In this document: in pieces, positions 33,928 through 42,600 of the stretch | Layout of the letters: each line of letters opens with the position of its first letter | How positions within the stretch are numbered: position 1 is the stretch's first letter | Source: Nocardiopsis_B mangrovi | GTDB taxonomy: Bacteria > Actinomycetota > Actinomycetes > Streptosporangiales > Streptosporangiaceae | Length of the DNA: 64,000 nt | NCBI RefSeq assembly: GCF_042653925.1 | Contig: NZ_JBHSFQ010000004.1 | Coordinates: forward strand, 280,136-344,135 | Direction: 5' to 3' | Made by a program: the position numbers and the translations under genes | Notes under the pieces: generated by a model | Database searches by the model: none | What the model was told of the DNA's origin: nothing | Seen by the model: only the letters and a program-made list of their open reading frames with translations

Positions 33928-34971
33928 TCAGGTGTCGAGCGGGGCGATCACAGGGCGCGGGCCGACGATGCGCTCCCAGCGCCTCCCGCCGAGCTTGGCG
34001 GCGATGTGCCCCGCGATGGTGACCGGCTCGTAGTAGTCGGGGCGGTCGGCCCCCACACAGGTGGGCAGGGTGGTGACCAGCGCGTCGAAGTCGCCGCCGT
34101 GGGTCAGCGCGGCCGAACGCCGGTGCCCGGCCGCCGGTGCGGGGCCGTCCGCGGGCACCACCCGGTGCGGCACCGACAGCCAGCGGTCGTTGGTCCAGCG
34201 CGCCAGCAGGTCGCCGACATTGACCAGCAGGGTGCCGGGCCAGGGCTCGACATCGTGCCAGCGGCCCTGTTCGTCGCCGAATTGCAGGCCGCCGCCGGGG
34301 TCGGACCACAGGATGCGCAGCAGGCCGATATCGGTGCGCCCGGCACCGGCCGGGGTGCCGGCCCCGGCCGGGGTGCCGGCCCCGGCCGGGCCGGGGCCCC
34401 GGGCTCCCGGCCCCAGCAGGGCGGGTACCCCGTGGTCCAGGCGCAGGGTGTCGATGGAGTGCCCGGTGTAGGGCTCGAAGAAGCCTTCGGGCAGGTCCAG
34501 GGCGACCGCGCAGATCCGGGTGAGCCGGCGGGCGAGCCGCTGGGCGGCGTCGAACCACGCCATCACCTGCGGCTGGAACCGGGGCAGGCCCACCGGCCAG
34601 ATGTTGTCGGGGTAGATCTCGGCGGGCAGCGCCCGGTCGGGGAAGTCGTCGGCGCGGGTGCCGATTCGGAACGATTCGGGGTGCGCGGGGCCCGGCGGCG
34701 CGTATCCGCGGTCGAGGTCGGGTTCCGCGGCGAGGTAGCGGAGTTTGGCGGCGGGGGGCCGGTCGAAGAAGAGGTCGATCGCGTCGGCGATCCCGGCGTG
34801 GATGTTCTCCGGGATGCCGTGGCCCGCGATCCGCATGAGCCCGGTGTCGGCGGCCGCCGCGTCCATCCGCGCGGCGATGGCGGGCTGCGCCCCGGGGCCG
34901 TTCTCCCAGCCGGAGATGTCGATGAACGGCACGTCGAGCGCTGATCCGGTCGCCTTGGCCGCGGGGCCCAT
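33928..34971 (-). CDS. Isopenicillin-N-synthase-family 2OG/Fe(II) oxygenase-like protein with His to Arg change
   Basis: This 347-residue protein has the N-terminal DIOX_N part (VPFIDISGWENG, GLMRIAGHGIPENI) and the double-stranded beta-helix part (GRTDIGLLRIL, GGGLQF, WPGTLLVNVGDLLARWTNDRWLSVPHRVV, RRSAAL). The iron triad normally reads His-x-Asp...His. Here the first His is Arg212, with Asp214 and His269 present and Arg284/Ser286 intact for 2-oxoglutarate. The Arg codon CGC is one base from the His codon CAC. Just before it lies a PAGAGT tandem repeat. It is probably inactive as an iron oxygenase, unless a neighbouring residue substitutes. The ATG start is good. Confidence 0.82.
   Translation of the reverse strand: MGPAAKATGSALDVPFIDISGWENGPGAQPAIAARMDAAAADTGLMRIAGHGIPENIHAGIADAIDLFFDRPPAAKLRYLAAEPDLDRGYAPPGPAHPESFRIGTRADDFPDRALPAEIYPDNIWPVGLPRFQPQVMAWFDAAQRLARRLTRICAVALDLPEGFFEPYTGHSIDTLRLDHGVPALLGPGARGPGPAGAGTPAGAGTPAGAGRTDIGLLRILWSDPGGGLQFGDEQGRWHDVEPWPGTLLVNVGDLLARWTNDRWLSVPHRVVPADGPAPAAGHRRSAALTHGGDFDALVTTLPTCVGADRPDYYEPVTIAGHIAAKLGGRRWERIVGPRPVIAPLDT
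34346..34390. repeat. 18-bp tandem repeat inside the 2OG-oxygenase-like gene
   Basis: The 18-base unit CCGGCCGGGGTGCCGGCC occurs twice exactly and a third time in part. It encodes PAGAGT repeats directly in front of the altered metal motif. Being a multiple of three it keeps the frame, and it could vary in copy number. Confidence 0.75.
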
Positions 34972-35314
34972 GCGTCCTCCCGTGGGGTCGCCAGGAAGTG
35001 TGTGAGCCGCCGTCCCGCGTGGGATGGCGGCGGGGGGCGAACAGCCGAACTCTAAGAAGGACGTGTTGCCGCCGGGTCAACCCGCGCAACACGGGGGTTA
35101 ATCGACTGCGACCCTCGTGTCACTCTGTGTAGCAGACGCAGTTCACGGCAAGGGGCTCGATGCATGCAGATTGCGTTACCCTCTGTTGCGTTCCTGTTTC
35201 GGTCCGCACATGCGTCACTGTCGTCCCGGCCGGCCGCGCGTCCCGGCGCCTTGCCGGGGCGGCGGGGTTTCGGAGAGGATCGTTGGTCCTGGACGTCGGG
35301 GAAGGATGGGCACG
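34972..35314. other. 343-bp divergent intergenic region
   Basis: This is the upstream region of both the oxygenase-like gene and the HicB-like gene. It is less GC-rich than its surroundings. It contains a direct repeat TTGCGTT at 35171-35177 and 35186-35192 (15-base period) and a GGTCAACCCGCG/GGGGGTTAAT-like imperfect dyad near 35075-35102. These could be regulator sites. No gene is seen. Confidence 0.4.
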
Positions 35315-35686
35315 GTGGCACGCTACGAGGTGCGGGCCCGCAAGTGGGCGAACGGGTGGGAGCTGAGCGTCGGCGGCATCGGCGTCACCTGGTCCCCCAC
35401 CCTGGGCGACGCCGCGGCGCGCGCCCGGGAGTACATCTGCGGGCAGCTGCCCGCCGAGGAGGCCGGCGTCGAGGTCGACGTGGTCCCGAGCGTCGGCGAC
35501 GACCTCGACCGGGTCGCCCTGGAGGCGAAGGCCGCGCTCGGCGACGCCGACGAAGCGCTGCGGGTGGCCACCGCCAAGACCCGGCAGGCGGTCTACGGCC
35601 TGACCAACGCCGGGCTGAGCAGCGACGACGTGGCGCACTGGCTGGGCCTGTCGCAACAGCGCATGAGCAAGCTCGTCACCGACTGA
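35315..35686 (+). CDS. HicB-like antitoxin-fold protein with C-terminal helix-turn-helix
   Basis: This 123-residue protein starts ARYEVRARKWANGWELSVGGIGVTW, with a HicB-like ferredoxin fold in which a strand pair precedes GDAAARAREYI. It ends in a DNA-binding helix-turn-helix, AGLSSDDVAHWLGLSQQRMSKLV. HicB antitoxins neutralise HicA mRNA interferases and repress their own operon. No HicA gene is present here, so it may be a solitary regulator. I chose the GTG at 35315, at correct distance from GGGGAAGG; an ATG at 35306 abuts that site. Similarity is by pattern only, so the family call is moderate. Confidence 0.65.
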   Translation: MARYEVRARKWANGWELSVGGIGVTWSPTLGDAAARAREYICGQLPAEEAGVEVDVVPSVGDDLDRVALEAKAALGDADEALRVATAKTRQAVYGLTNAGLSSDDVAHWLGLSQQRMSKLVTD

Positions 35687-35795
35687 CCGGCCTCGGCCGC
35701 GGCGGCGACGCAACGTGTGACCCCCGGCACACACCGGACGGCCGGGCCCCGCTAGAGTCGGCACGCGGTTTCCCACCCGATGCGAGGAGCACAGG

Positions 35796-36251
35796 TTGAG
35801 GACGTTCGCGGACATCGATGAGCTGGTCGCCGCCACGGGCGAGCACCTGGGCCACAGCGACTGGCTGACCGTCACCCAGGACCGCATCGACGGCTTCGCC
35901 GACGCCACCGGCGACCACCAGTGGATCCATGTCGACCGGGCGAGGGCCGCCGACGGACCGTTCGGCGGCACGATCGCCCACGGCTACCTCACCCTGTCGC
36001 TGCTGTCCTACTTCGGTCCGCGTGTGTTCCGGCTGGCCCGGCCGCCGCGCATGGGCATCAACTACGGGCTCAACAAGGTCCGGTTCCTCCAGCCGGTGCG
36101 CGCGGGCGCGCGCGTGCGCGACGGCATCGAGCTGGCCGACACCAAGGAGACCCCCAAGGGCGTGCTGCTGACGCTCGCGCACCGGGTGGAGATCGAGGGC
36201 GGCGAGCGCGACGCGCTGGTGGCCGAGACCCTGTCGCTGTACGTCCCCTGA
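35796..36251 (+). CDS. MaoC-like hot-dog (R)-hydratase
   Basis: This 151-residue hydratase has the MaoC active-site pair in DATGDHQWIHVD (Asp and His), preceded by VTQDRIDGFADATGD, then GPFGGTIAHGYLTLSLL. The family hydrates enoyl-CoA thioesters and is linked to fatty-acid or polyketide metabolism. The TTG start follows GCGAGGAG. A TAGAGT element at 35753-35758 could be a -10 box. The next gene, of the SMC-type cluster, begins 178 bases later and is unlikely to be related in function. Confidence in family is high; substrate unknown. Confidence 0.88.
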   Translation: MRTFADIDELVAATGEHLGHSDWLTVTQDRIDGFADATGDHQWIHVDRARAADGPFGGTIAHGYLTLSLLSYFGPRVFRLARPPRMGINYGLNKVRFLQPVRAGARVRDGIELADTKETPKGVLLTLAHRVEIEGGERDALVAETLSLYVP

Positions 36252-36429
36252 GCGGCCCTCCGGCGCGCCGCGGGGGTCCGGGTCACGCTCGGCTTCCCGC
36301 TCTGCTCCCACGGCCCCGCGGACGGGCGCCTTCGGCCGGGGGCGGCGCCGCCTCCGCTCGCCCGCCGGCTCTCCGTGACGGCGATGTCGGCCCTGACCGG
36401 GGCGGTGAGCCGCTAAGTTGGGGCGGGTC

Positions 36430-38094
36430 ATGCTCAACGATGCCGACCCACCGCCCCGCCCCGACGGCGATGCCGACGCCCGCCTGCGCCTCTACGGCTA
36501 CCTGACCGCGCCCGAGCGCCGCACCTACGTGGCGGTCATGCGGCTGTTCACCTCGACGCTCCTGGCCGACCTCGGCGCGGGCGAGGTCGCGGCGGCCCTG
36601 GCCGCCGCCGAGCGCAACGGCGAGGTCGACGAGGGCGAGTCCCGGCTCGACACCGTGATCGACCGCCTGGAGCAGCTCGCCCGCTGGGGGAACCTGGTAC
36701 CGGGCCGCCGCGAGCCGGCCGCGACCATCGCGGAGTTCACCCGCAGCCGCGTCCGCTACCAGGTGGCCAAACTCGCCATGCGGGTCCAGCGCGACGTCGA
36801 CGACATGCTGACCGTGGCCGAGGGCGCGCGCGAGGTGTCGCGCGAGCTGCTGCCCGCCATCGAGCACGGCCTCGCGGACATCGACCACACCCTGGCCGCC
36901 CTCCTCGACGCCGAACAGGGGCGCGGGCCCGCGGACGCCTCGGCGCGCACGCTCCGCGAACAGCTGGCCCAGCAGGTCACCACCCTGTTCCTCCAGCACG
37001 ACGAGTTCGCCGCCGCGGTCCGCGACTTCTACGCCTACCTCGGTTCGGTCATCGCGCGCTATGACCTGGCCCCCGCCGAGATGGCCGGGTTCAAGCACAT
37101 GCTGCTGGAGTACGTGGAGCTGATCGCCGAGGACGTGCTGCGCCACTCCGAGCCGATCGTGGGGCGGCTGGGGGCGCTGAACCGCAGGCGCGGCCTGCTG
37201 CTGGAGCGGCTGGGCGGCGACGCCGCGGAGGCGGGGGCCGGCGGTCTGCCCGGCATCACCGGCAGCGGGGGCCTCGGCCCGCTGCCTCCCGGGTCCCGCG
37301 GCGGCCAGATCGAGCTGATCGAACGGGCGCCCGGGCGGCGCGCCGCCGACTGGGACGGCCTGGCCGGGTGGTTCATCGGGGGCCCCGGGCGGCCCTCCGA
37401 GGTCGACGCGCTGCGCGAGGCGACGAGCCGGGCGATCACCGCGCTGCTGACCAACGTCAAGCGGGCCACGGGTGCGGGCGGGGTCGACCCCGGGCGCCGG
37501 CGCGACCTGCTCGCGCTGGCGGCCCGCTTCGACGCCGCCGCCCCCGAGGACGCCCACGACCTGTACGCGTCGGTGTTCGGCCTGTCCTCGGCTCGGCACC
37601 TGGGCATGGCGGGGGACGACGACGGGCTCCGCCCCGATCTGGCGTGGCACACCGGGGGCCGTGTCGAGGTGGAGGTCAACGTGCGCACCCGCGGGGAACG
37701 GGCACCGGGCGGCCAGGTGCCGCGGGTGACCGACGATCCGCTGGGCCGCGCGGCGTTGCTGGACGAGGAGGAGCGCCGCCGCGGCCGCCGGACCGCGGCC
37801 GTCGCGGAGCTGACCGCGTCGGCACCCGACCTCGCCGCGGCCCGGCTCTCCAGCGACGCGTTGGAGGTGTTCTGCGAGCTGCTCACGCTGGCCGGGGCCG
37901 ACCGCGACGGCCCTGAGGAGCGCGGCAGCGCCGCCGACGCCGTCACCGGCCTCACGCTGCGGCTGGAGCCGCGGCCGGCCGGGGAGGTGGCGCGGATCGG
38001 CTCGGTGTTCGGCGACTTGGAGCTGCACGGGGTGGCGGTCCGCGTGGACGTGGGCGAGGGCATGGGCGCCGGCGCGGCCGGGAGCGACCGGTGA
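36430..38094 (+). CDS. jetA: Wadjet type III-like JetA protein (TIGR02677/DUF2397)
   Basis: This 554-residue soluble protein matches what I know of TIGR02677: ARLRLYGYLTAPERRTYVAVMRLFTSTLLADLGAGEVAAAL, LDTVIDRLEQLARWGNL, FTRSRVRYQVAKLAMRVQRDVDDML and a helical middle. A variable Gly/Pro segment (about residues 270-300) follows, then LDEEERRRGRRTAAVAELTAS and SSDALEVFCELLTLA. In plasmid-defence Wadjet systems JetA is the kleisin-like subunit bridging the SMC heads. The stop overlaps the next gene by four bases (GTGA). The ATG has only a weak ribosome site; a TTG at 36418 is the alternative. It is the first gene of the cluster. Confidence 0.85.
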   Translation: MLNDADPPPRPDGDADARLRLYGYLTAPERRTYVAVMRLFTSTLLADLGAGEVAAALAAAERNGEVDEGESRLDTVIDRLEQLARWGNLVPGRREPAATIAEFTRSRVRYQVAKLAMRVQRDVDDMLTVAEGAREVSRELLPAIEHGLADIDHTLAALLDAEQGRGPADASARTLREQLAQQVTTLFLQHDEFAAAVRDFYAYLGSVIARYDLAPAEMAGFKHMLLEYVELIAEDVLRHSEPIVGRLGALNRRRGLLLERLGGDAAEAGAGGLPGITGSGGLGPLPPGSRGGQIELIERAPGRRAADWDGLAGWFIGGPGRPSEVDALREATSRAITALLTNVKRATGAGGVDPGRRRDLLALAARFDAAAPEDAHDLYASVFGLSSARHLGMAGDDDGLRPDLAWHTGGRVEVEVNVRTRGERAPGGQVPRVTDDPLGRAALLDEEERRRGRRTAAVAELTASAPDLAAARLSSDALEVFCELLTLAGADRDGPEERGSAADAVTGLTLRLEPRPAGEVARIGSVFGDLELHGVAVRVDVGEGMGAGAAGSDR

Positions 38095-39386
38095 GCGGGC
38101 CGCGCCGCGAGGCGCTGGGCAGCCCCGACGCCGGGGCCCTGGACGGGCTGGACGCGATCGAGGCGGCGCAGGTGCGCCGCTGCGCGCGGGTGCTGCTGCG
38201 GCGCCCGCTGCTGCGCGCCAACGGACCCGAGGGCGAGGTCCTGCCGGTGGTGCGGCGCTACGCCGACCGCCTACAGGCCCTGTTCGCGGGCTATCTGGGC
38301 TACCGGCTGGTGGTGGAGCCCGGCTTCGCCCGGCTGTACAAGACCGGGGGGACGCCCGGCGGTGTCCGCGGGGCGCACAAGCCCAACGGGGCGCCGTTCA
38401 CCCCGCGCGCCTACGCCTACCTCGCGCTGGTGCTGGCCGTGCTCTCGGGCGGCGGCGGGCAGCTCCTGCTGTCATCGCTGGTGGCCGACGTCCGGGCGGC
38501 CGGCGCCGAAGCGGGGCTGGACCTGGGCGGCGGCATCGTGGACCGCCGGGCGCTGGCGGCCGCGCTGCGGCACCTGATCGGCCTGGGGGTGCTCAGCGAG
38601 ACCGACGGCAGCGTGTCGCCATGGGCCGACGACGCCGAGCGCGAGGCGCTGCTGACGGTCGACGCCGAACTGCTGGGCCACCTGGTGGCCGCGCCGCTGG
38701 CGCGCATCGTGCGCCCGGAGGCGGCGGAGGACCCGGGCGCCGACGAGCGGCACGCCGTGCGCCGCCGGATCGTGGAGGACCCGGTGGTCCCCTACACCGA
38801 GGTCGCGCCCGCGGGCCGCGAGTGGCTGCGGGCCAACCTGCGCCAGGAGGCGCATCTGCTGGAGGAGCTGACGGGGCTGCGGCTGGAGGCGCGGGCGGAA
38901 GGGGTGCTCGCCGTCGATCCCGAGGGCTACCTCACCGACCGCGTCTTCCCGGGCACCGGCACGGTCGCCCGTATCGCACTCCTGGCGGCCGATGAGCTCC
39001 TGCACGAGGCGCACAGCGGGGCCGGGGAAGGTGCCGGGTCCGGGGCGGGCACGGCCGGGGCGGGAGCCGGCGCGGGTTCACCGTGGACCGACGTGCCCCC
39101 CGAGCGGTTGGCGGCCGTGGTGCGCGGGCTGGCCGAGCGCCACCCGCGGGCCTGGTCGCGCGACGCGGTCCGCGACACCCCCCGGCTGGCCGCCGCTGTG
39201 GCGCACGCGCTGGCCCACGTCGGCCTCGCGCGCACCCGTCCCGACGGAGGGATGGAGCTCAGCCCGGCCGCCGCCCGCTACCGCCCCGTCCCCGACGCGC
39301 CGGCCGACCCCGATACGGGTCCCGACGACCGCGACCCGCCCCTGCCGGCCCCCGGCGAGGGGCAGGAGGCGCTGTTCTCGTTCTGA
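38091..39386 (+). CDS. jetB: Wadjet type III-like JetB protein (TIGR02678/DUF2398)
   Basis: This 431-residue protein, with its GTG start inside the jetA stop, resembles TIGR02678: ARVLLRRPLLRANGPEGEVLPVVRRYADRLQALFAGYLGYRLVVEPGFARLYK, PFTPRAYAYLALVLAVLSG, RALAAALRHLIGLGVL and TGLRLEARAEGVLAVDPEGYLTDRVFPG. In Wadjet/MukBEF-type machines this is the winged-helix (MukE/JetB-like) partner. A Gly/Ala linker at about 310-325 joins the last domain. A 217-base gap separates it from the SMC gene, which is unusual because related clusters are tightly packed. Family recognition is by motif memory. Confidence 0.83.
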   Translation: MSGPRREALGSPDAGALDGLDAIEAAQVRRCARVLLRRPLLRANGPEGEVLPVVRRYADRLQALFAGYLGYRLVVEPGFARLYKTGGTPGGVRGAHKPNGAPFTPRAYAYLALVLAVLSGGGGQLLLSSLVADVRAAGAEAGLDLGGGIVDRRALAAALRHLIGLGVLSETDGSVSPWADDAEREALLTVDAELLGHLVAAPLARIVRPEAAEDPGADERHAVRRRIVEDPVVPYTEVAPAGREWLRANLRQEAHLLEELTGLRLEARAEGVLAVDPEGYLTDRVFPGTGTVARIALLAADELLHEAHSGAGEGAGSGAGTAGAGAGAGSPWTDVPPERLAAVVRGLAERHPRAWSRDAVRDTPRLAAAVAHALAHVGLARTRPDGGMELSPAAARYRPVPDAPADPDTGPDDRDPPLPAPGEGQEALFSF

Positions 39387-39603
39387 ACGGCCAAGGGGAC
39401 GGCGCCGCCCCGCGGTCCCGGCTCCGGCCGCCGCCGCGGGCCGGACGGGGGCGGCGCGGGCGCCGGGCGCGCCGGGGTTCGGCGGGAAACCCGAGGCCGG
39501 GCGCCTGGCTAAGCTACTCGCTGCGCGCCACCGGCCCCCGTGGTGCGGCGTCATCCGGCATCCGAAGCCCGAGAAGGGCGCAATCCAGGCAAGGAGTTCT
39601 CAG

Positions 39604-42600
39604 GTGAGCAACGACGACGCGGGCGGCCCGAACGGCCGGCGCTGGCGGTTGCACCGCGGCGGCGTGGTCAACATCTGGCAGTACCGCGACGAAGAGTTCG
39701 ACCTCTCCGGCGGCCGGGTCATCTTCAAGGGCACCAACGGCTCGGGCAAGTCGCGGACGCTGGAGCTGCTGCTGCCGCTGTGCCTGGACGGCGACCTGCG
39801 CAACATGGGCTGCAAGGGCTTCGACACCGTCAGCGTGAGCCGGCTGATGCTCGACGACTACACCGAGGGCACCATGCGGCTGGGCTACGCCTGGATCGAG
39901 CTGCGCCGGGCGCTTCCCGACGGCGGTGCGTCCTTCCTGACCTGCGGGATCGGGGTCAAGGCCAGCGCGTCCAGTCGGCAGGTCAGCGACTCCTGGCGGT
40001 TCGTGACCCCGCTGCGGGTGAACAAGGACTTCGCGCTGATGGAGCAGGACCGCCCCATCACCCAGGCGAGGCTGCGCGAGCACGTGGGCGAGGACGCGGT
40101 CGTCCCGGGCCAGGAGGCGTTCCAGCAGCGGGTCGCCGCCGCCGTCTACGGCATCGCCGGCGGCAACCGCTACACCGACCTGCTGCACCTGCAGCGCACC
40201 CTGCGCAACCCCGACATCGGGCTCAAGGTCCTCCAGGGCCAGCTCGAACAGCTGCTGTCCGATGCGCTGCCGCCGGTCGACCCGGAGGTCATCACCCGCA
40301 CGGCGACCGGGCTGGACAACCTGGAAGGGGTACGGCGCAACGTGACCCGGCTGCGCCGCGCCGACGCCGCCCTGGGCGAGTTCCTCGCCGGCTACCGCGG
40401 CTACGCCCGCGGGGTGCTGGCCGACCGCGCCGCACGCCTGGAGCGGTCCGAGGGCGACCTCCAGCGGGCCGCGGCGCGCCGGGCCAAGCGCGAGAAGGAG
40501 CGCGCCGCCGCCGAGGCGGAGCTGCGCAGCGCCGAGGCAGAGCGCGACGAGGCCGCCGAGCGGCTGGAGGACGTGCAGACCGAGCTGGAGGCGCTGAAGG
40601 CGTCGCCGGCCTACAGCGCGCTCGGCGATCTGGAGGACAAGGAGGCCACCGTCGCCTCCCAGCGCCGCCACGTCGAGGCCGAGCTCGCCGGCGCGGCGGA
40701 GCTGCGCGCGGCCGAGGAGCGGTCCATCGCGGCGATCGAGCGTGCGGCGGGCACCGCCGTGCGGCTCGGCGCCGCCGTTGCGTCGGGGGCCGCGGAGTCG
40801 CGTGAGGCGCTCGCCGCGATCGGCCTCCCCCAGGCCCTGGGCCCGCTGCCGGAGGTGGCACCCGATCCCGACCGCCGCACCCTCCCGGGCCGGGTGCTGC
40901 TCTCGCCCGATCCCGGGGCCCGGCCCGAGGCGCTGGACCGCCCCGCGGCCCCCTCCATCGTGGTCGCGGAGCTGGAGGAGGCGGCGGCCGACGCCGCCGC
41001 GCGCGTGGACGGGGCCGTACGGGCCGCCGCCGAGCGCGCCCCGGTGCTCGGCGGTCTGCGCGCCGAGGCCGAGCGGCTGCGCGAGGAGGAGGGCCGGGTG
41101 GAGCGGCTGGCCGAGGACGCCGCCCGCGCCGCCGAGACCGCCGCCGAGGCCGGCCGGCGGGCGCACGAGAGCGGCGAGCGGCTGCGCGGCCTCGCCGGCC
41201 AGTGGGCGCAGGCCGTGGCGCGCTGGCGGGACGAGGCGCTGCCGTCCGGCGACCGGCCCGGGACCGGGGAGCTGCCGCCCGCGCCGGACGCGGCCGGCGT
41301 CGCCGCCGACCCCGAGGCGTTCCGCGACGCCCACCGCGAGGTCCGCGCCGCCCTGCACCCGCGGGTGCGCGAGGTCCAGCACGCCGCGGTGACCGCCGAG
41401 CGCCGCGCGGAGGAGGCCGACGCCGAGCACGCCCGTGTCCGGTCGGAACTGGAGCGGCTGCGCGCGGCCGTGGAGGTGGGCCTGCCCGCCCCCGAGCTGA
41501 CCCGCGCCGAACGCGACCCCGCCGCCGGCGCGCCGTTCTACCGGCTGGTGGACTTCCAGCCCGGCACAGGTGAGGCGGAGCGGGCCGGGCTGGAGGCGGC
41601 CCTGCACGCGTGCGGGCTGCTCAACGCCTGGTTGCCCGCCGCGGACGACGCGGCGGACCCGGCGCACCAGGACACGTGGGCGCGGCCCGGTGCGCCCGTC
41701 GACGGCCCCACCCTGGCCGATGTCCTGCGCCCGGCCGCCGACACCGACGCCCCGGTCTCCGAGGAGGCCGTGCGGCGCCTGCTGCGGTCGGTCCCGCTGC
41801 TGCCCCCGGAGGCCGCGGCCGCCCCGCACTCGGGCGTGGCCGCCGACGGCCGGTGGCGCAGCGGCGTGCTCATGGGCCACCACACCAAGGCGCAGGCCGA
41901 GCACATCGGCGCGGGCGCGCGCGGCGAGGCGCGGCGGCGGCGCGTGGCCGAGGCCGAGGCCGAGCTGTCCGCCCTGGAGGCACGGGCGGCCGGCCTGCGC
42001 GCCGACCTCGACGCCGCCCAGACGCTGGAACGGGCATGGGGGCTGTGCCTGGACTCCTTCCCCGACATCGGGGAGGTGCTGCGCGCCCACATCGAGACCC
42101 AGTCGCGCCGGGCCCAGGCCCGGCGGTCCGTCGCCGACGCCGAGCAGGCCGAAGCGGGGCACGCCCGGCTGCGGGCCGCGATGGGCGCCGAGCGCAACGC
42201 GCACCGCCGCGCCTGCGGCGAGCTGGGCGTGGGCGCCGGCGTCGGGGAGCTGCGCGAGCTGTGCGACCAGGCGCGGCGCGCCCGCGAGTCGCTGGAGGGG
42301 GTGGCCGGGCTGCTGCGCCGCGACCACCGCGAGGCGCTCCGCGCGGTCGAGGCCGCCCGTCTCGACCACGAACGCACCGCGGCCGACCGGGAGAAGGCCG
42401 AGTCCGACGCCCTGGACACGCACCGCTCCTACGCCGAGGCCCACGCGGTACTCGCGACGCTCCGGTCGAGCCTGGGCCGCGACGCCGAGCAGGTGAGCGC
42501 CGAGGTCCGCGCCTTGGACGAGGAGCGCCGGCGGCTCCGCGGCAGCGCGCCCAAGGCGCAGTCGGAGGTCGAGGCGCGCATCAAGGCCCTGGCCGACGCC

